DNA from: Allobaculum stercoricanis DSM 13633
Lineage (GTDB): Bacteria; Bacillota_I; Bacilli_A; Erysipelotrichales; Erysipelotrichaceae
DNA: 64,000 bases
Assembly (NCBI RefSeq): GCF_000384195.1
Contig: NZ_KB913034.1
Coordinates: 1,610,213-1,674,212 of the forward strand
Direction: 5' to 3'
Under the pieces are notes generated by a model. It was not told the DNA's origin, did no database searches, and saw only the letters and a list, made by a program, of their open reading frames with translations. The number at the start of each line of letters is the position of its first letter. Position 1 is the stretch's first letter. Shown here in pieces: positions 60,248-64,000 of the stretch. Position numbers and translations under genes: made by a program.

Positions 60248-61432
60248 TTATTCGAAGATTTCTGTAACGTTACCAGCACCTACAGTGTGTCCACCTTCAC
60301 GGATGGAGAATGTAGTACCGTTTTCGATTGCGATTGGAGCAATCAGTTCAACGTTCATTTCGATGTTGTCACCTGGCATAACCATTTCAACACCTTCTGG
60401 TAATGTGATTACACCAGTTACGTCAGTTGTACGGAAGTAGAACTGAGGACGGTAGTTAGAAACGAATGGAGTGTGACGTCCACCTTCTTCTTTGCTCAGT
60501 ACATAAACTGCAGCTTTGAATTTTGTGTGTGGGTGTACGGAACCTGGTTTAGCAAGAACTTGTCCACGTTGGATTTCGTCACGGGAAACACCACGGAGTA
60601 ATGCACCGATGTTGTCACCAGCACGAGCTTCGTCTAACTGTTTGTGGAACATTTCAAGACCTGTTAATACAGATGTACGAGTTGGTTTGATACCAACGAT
60701 TTCGATGTTGTCAGAAAGGTGAGCAGTACCACGTTCAACACGTCCAGTAGCTACTGTACCACGTCCAGAAATAGTCATAACGTCTTCGACAGCCATTAAG
60801 AATGGTTTATCTACGTCACGAACTGGGTCATCAATCCAGCTATCTACAGCATCCATTAATTCTTCAATTGCAGGAACCCATTTTGGATCGCCAGCGATTG
60901 CTTGAAGAGCGGAACCGCGGATAATTGGAGTGTTGTCTGCGTCGAAATCGTACTCACCAAGTAAGTCACGAACTTCCATTTCAACAAGGTCAATTAATTC
61001 TTCGTCATCAACCATGTCGCATTTGTTTAAGAATACTACCATTTTTGGTACACCTACCTGACGAGCAAGTAAGATGTGTTCACGTGTTTGAGGCATTGGA
61101 CCGTCAGTAGCAGCAACAACAAGGATAGCACCATCCATCTGAGCTGCACCAGTGATCATGTTTTTGATGTAGTCAGCGTGCCCTGGGCAGTCAACGTGTG
61201 CATAGTGACGTTTGTCTGTCTGGTATTCAACGTGAGCAGTGTTGATGGTGATACCACGAGCTTTTTCTTCTGGTGCACCATCGATTTGATCGTAATCAGT
61301 TTTCTGAGCCATACCTTTACCGGAAAGTACAGTGGTAATAGCTGCAGTCAGAGTAGTTTTTCCGTGGTCAACGTGGCCGATTGTACCAATGTTGACATGG
61401 GTTTTACTTCTGTCAAATTTTTCCTTAGCCAT
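60248..61432 (-). CDS. tuf: Elongation factor Tu
   Basis: Delivers aminoacyl-tRNA to the ribosome. 394 residues. G1 [10 protein letters not shown]3 DCPGHADY, G4 NKCD, effector region RGITI, and the C-terminal [13 protein letters not shown] are all present. It has its own promoter as well as lying downstream of fusA. Confidence 0.99.
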   Translation of the reverse strand: MAKEKFDRSKTHVNIGTIGHVDHGKTTLTAAITTVLSGKGMAQKTDYDQIDGAPEEKARGITINTAHVEYQTDKRHYAHVDCPGHADYIKNMITGAAQMDGAILVVAATDGPMPQTREHILLARQVGVPKMVVFLNKCDMVDDEELIDLVEMEVRDLLGEYDFDADNTPIIRGSALQAIAGDPKWVPAIEELMDAVDSWIDDPVRDVDKPFLMAVEDVMTISGRGTVATGRVERGTAHLSDNIEIVGIKPTRTSVLTGLEMFHKQLDEARAGDNIGALLRGVSRDEIQRGQVLAKPGSVHPHTKFKAAVYVLSKEEGGRHTPFVSNYRPQFYFRTTDVTGVITLPEGVEMVMPGDNIEMNVELIAPIAIENGTTFSIREGGHTVGAGNVTEIFE

Positions 61433-61466
61433 TATATCCTCCTAGAGTTAATTTCAGACTGTGTCT

Positions 61467-61495
61467 ATTTTATGATATTCGCATATCAAAATCAA
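61467..61495 (-). promoter_or_regulatory. tuf promoter
   Basis: TTGATT and TAAAAT with 17-bp spacing on the minus strand, about 35 bp before the tuf ATG. Confidence 0.6.
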
Positions 61496-61610
61496 CTTAC
61501 CGACGATACTTCTATCCAAAACAAGTTGTCGGTGCACTTGTTTTTTCGCGACTCCTAATCGCAATCTAATTCTAACATTCTAAATCGAAAATTGAATCAG
61601 ATTCCATCTA

Positions 61611-61634
61611 TGAAACGGAAATATTTCCGTTTCA
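61611..61634. other. Palindrome between fusA and tuf
   Basis: A perfect palindrome TGAAACGGAAAT/ATTTCCGTTTCA 22 bp past the fusA stop. It lacks a T tract, so it may be a processing or weak termination hairpin separating fusA and tuf messages. Confidence 0.5.
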
Positions 61635-61655
61635 CAAATGGTGTATCTTCAAAGA

Positions 61656-63728
61656 TTACTTACCGTTTTCAGCAATAATCTTTTCAGAGATATTTTTTGG
61701 TACTTCTGCATAGTGGTCGAATTTCATGGAGTAGTTACCACGTCCTTGTGTGAAGGAACGTAAGTCAGTAACATATCCGAACATTTCAGCAAGTGGTACG
61801 TGAGCACGAACGATTGTTGCGTTACCACGTTCTTCCTGATCTGTGATTTGACCACGACGGCTGGACGCGTCACCCATTACTGAACCAAGGTATTCAGATG
61901 GTGCAGTAACTTCAACTAACATGATTGGCTCAAGAAGAACTGGGTTACATTTTTTAGCAGCTTCACGTAAAGCCATAGAAGCAGCAATTTTATAAGCCTG
62001 TTCAGAAGAGTCGACATCATGGTAGCTTCCGTCGAAGAGAGTTGCTTTAACGTCGATCATTGGGTAACCAGCGATTACACCTTTTTCAAGAGCATCTTGG
62101 AGACCTTCGTTAGTTGGTTTGATGTATTCACGTGGAACGGAACCACCAACGATTGCATCAACGAATTCGTAACCTTTACCTTCTTCGTTTGGTTCGAATT
62201 TGATCCATACGTGACCGTATTGACCTTTACCACCAGACTGACGGATGTATTTACCTTCACATTCCGCAGCTTTGCGTAATGTTTCACGGTAAGCAACTTG
62301 AGGTTTACCAATCTTCGCATCAACGTTGAATTCACGGCGTAAACGTTCAACAAGAACGTCTAACTGAAGTTCACCAACACCAGCGATGATTGTTTGTCCA
62401 GTTTCTTTGTTTGTGTAAGTTTTGAAAGTTGGGTCTTCTTCAGCAAGTTTTGCAAGGGCAAGACCCATTTTGTCTTGGTCAGCTTTTGTTCTTGGTTCAA
62501 GAGACAGTTCGATAACTGGTTCAGGGAACTGCATTTTTTCAAGAATAATTGGGTGATCAAGATCACATAAAGTATCACCAGTTGTTGTATTTTTCAAACC
62601 TACAGCAGCAGCGATATCACCTGCGTATACGCATGGGATTTCGTTACGGTTGTTGGCGTGCATCTGCATGATACGACCAAAACGTTCTTTTGTATCTTTG
62701 GAAGAGTTCAATACATAGCTTCCAGAGTCAGCTACACCAGAGTAAACACGGAAGAATGTTAATTTACCTACGTATTTATCTGTCATAACTTTGAAGGCAA
62801 GAGCAGCAAATGGTTGATCATCTGCTGGGATACGTTCTGCGCTGTCACCGTTTGGTAATGTACCTGAGATTGCTGGTACATCCAATGGGCTTGGTAAGTA
62901 AGCAAGAACAGCATCCAACATTGGTTGAACACCTTTGTCTTTATAAGCGGAACCGCAAAGTACTGGGAAGAATTCACCTGTACATACTGCGATACGTAAA
63001 ACACGTTTAATTTCTTCGATAGAAGGTTCTTCACCTTCAAGTACTTGCATCATGAATTCTTCGTCATAATCTGCTAAGTATTCGCAGAGTTGGAGACGAT
63101 ATTCTTCCATTTGATCAACTAAATCTGCAGGTACTGGTCCTTCTTCGATGATAACGCCTTTATCACCTTTGTTGTAGATAGCTTTACGTTCGATGATATC
63201 TACGACACCTTCGAATGTAGATTCAGCACCGATTGGTAACTGAATTGGGCAAGATTTTGCACCTAAACGATCCACGATTGTGTTGCAAGACATAATGAAG
63301 TCTGCACCAGTGGAGTCCATTTTGTTTACGAAAACGATACGTGGTACACCGTATTCAGTAGCTTGACGCCATACAGTTTCTGTCTGTGGTTCAACACCGG
63401 CTTTAGCATCCAGAACAGTAACAGCACCATCTAATACACGTAAGGAACGTTCAACTTCAACTGTGAAGTCAACGTGACCTGGAGTATCGATGATGTTAAT
63501 TCTGTTGCCTTTCCAATGAACAGTAGTTGCTGCAGATGTGATTGTGATACCACGTTCTGCTTCTTGGTCCATCCAGTCCATTGTGGATGTACCATCGTGT
63601 GTTTCACCAATTTTGTGGTTAACACCTGTGTAGAACAGGATACGTTCAGTGGTTGTTGTTTTTCCGGCGTCGATGTGGGCCATGATACCAATATTACGAG
63701 TGTTTTCTAAAGAGTATTCTCTTGGCAT
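61656..63728 (-). CDS. fusA: Elongation factor G
   Basis: Translocase of the ribosome. 690 residues. G1 [14 protein letters not shown]3 DTPGHVDF, G4 NKMD, then domains II-V ending with [16 protein letters not shown]. Normal length. It follows rpsG. Confidence 0.99.
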   Translation of the reverse strand: MPREYSLENTRNIGIMAHIDAGKTTTTERILFYTGVNHKIGETHDGTSTMDWMDQEAERGITITSAATTVHWKGNRINIIDTPGHVDFTVEVERSLRVLDGAVTVLDAKAGVEPQTETVWRQATEYGVPRIVFVNKMDSTGADFIMSCNTIVDRLGAKSCPIQLPIGAESTFEGVVDIIERKAIYNKGDKGVIIEEGPVPADLVDQMEEYRLQLCEYLADYDEEFMMQVLEGEEPSIEEIKRVLRIAVCTGEFFPVLCGSAYKDKGVQPMLDAVLAYLPSPLDVPAISGTLPNGDSAERIPADDQPFAALAFKVMTDKYVGKLTFFRVYSGVADSGSYVLNSSKDTKERFGRIMQMHANNRNEIPCVYAGDIAAAVGLKNTTTGDTLCDLDHPIILEKMQFPEPVIELSLEPRTKADQDKMGLALAKLAEEDPTFKTYTNKETGQTIIAGVGELQLDVLVERLRREFNVDAKIGKPQVAYRETLRKAAECEGKYIRQSGGKGQYGHVWIKFEPNEEGKGYEFVDAIVGGSVPREYIKPTNEGLQDALEKGVIAGYPMIDVKATLFDGSYHDVDSSEQAYKIAASMALREAAKKCNPVLLEPIMLVEVTAPSEYLGSVMGDASSRRGQITDQEERGNATIVRAHVPLAEMFGYVTDLRSFTQGRGNYSMKFDHYAEVPKNISEKIIAENGK

Positions 63729-63842
63729 GATTCGACATCCTTTCTGCCGCCTTTATTCAAATACAAGGCGATCCATAATTTATAGTATTGCAAGTTGTTG
63801 CGTATATTGACAAATCAAAGTGAAATTTGATTGAAATCAATC

Positions 63843-64000
<158 letters not shown>

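Overview
The window comes from a low-G+C Firmicute, most likely a member of the Erysipelotrichia. This is inferred from the Firmicutes-type str-S10-spc-alpha ribosomal layout, the apparent absence of rpmD (L30) and infA from their usual places, BglG/PTS sugar regulation, a clostridial 2[4Fe-4S] ferredoxin and ECF vitamin transport. I could not compare the 16S gene with a database, so genus and species are open.

Layout. 1-1325: 3' part of a group II intron with its reverse transcriptase/maturase and domains V/VI. 1410-3640: an ECF S component translationally coupled to a P-loop kinase, then a DUF362 protein. 3665-9953: mostly minus strand, with a small unknown protein, an ArAE-type exporter, and a beta-glucoside operon (licT-like antiterminator, bglP IIBCA, bglA 6-phospho-beta-glucosidase) behind a RAT/terminator switch. 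10230-15330: one rrn operon on the minus strand (16S-23S-5S) with a consensus promoter, both pre-rRNA processing stems and no spacer tRNA. 15727-26760: metabolic and transport genes (rpiB, ferredoxin, gdhA, DUF2752, nicotinamidase-like hydrolase, MATE pump, an orphan response regulator, a P-type ATPase, and mntP behind a yybP-ykoY manganese riboswitch followed by a TetR gene). 26781-30007: a glucose PTS operon (ptsG then glcT) with a second, different RAT. 30086-32933: a run of small unknown membrane and surface proteins. 33087-34681: a two-gene module flanked by 45-bp direct repeats. 34706-63728 and onward: the ribosomal superoperon read leftward (rpsG-fusA-tuf, S10-spc-alpha, rplQ, ecfA1-ecfA2-ecfT-truA-rplM-rpsI), interrupted by an amino-acid permease, an M18 aminopeptidase, a membrane protein and a trmR-like cluster.

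How genes work together. EcfA1/EcfA2/EcfT energise S components such as the one at 1487. The two PTS operons each carry their own antiterminator and RNA target. MntP and perhaps the divergent P-type ATPase handle excess divalent metal.

The most unusual element is the 1.5-kb module at 33163-34526. It encodes a protein fusing an XRE-type HTH to a DUF3990 (ADP-ribosyltransferase-fold) domain, with an overlapping partner gene and a palindromic operator-like site. It sits between two copies of the rpsI terminator, like a cassette inserted at that terminator with no integrase of its own. Two further oddities are structured, gene-free stretches inside the ribosomal operons: about 300 nt before rpmJ and 265 nt between rpsH and rplF.
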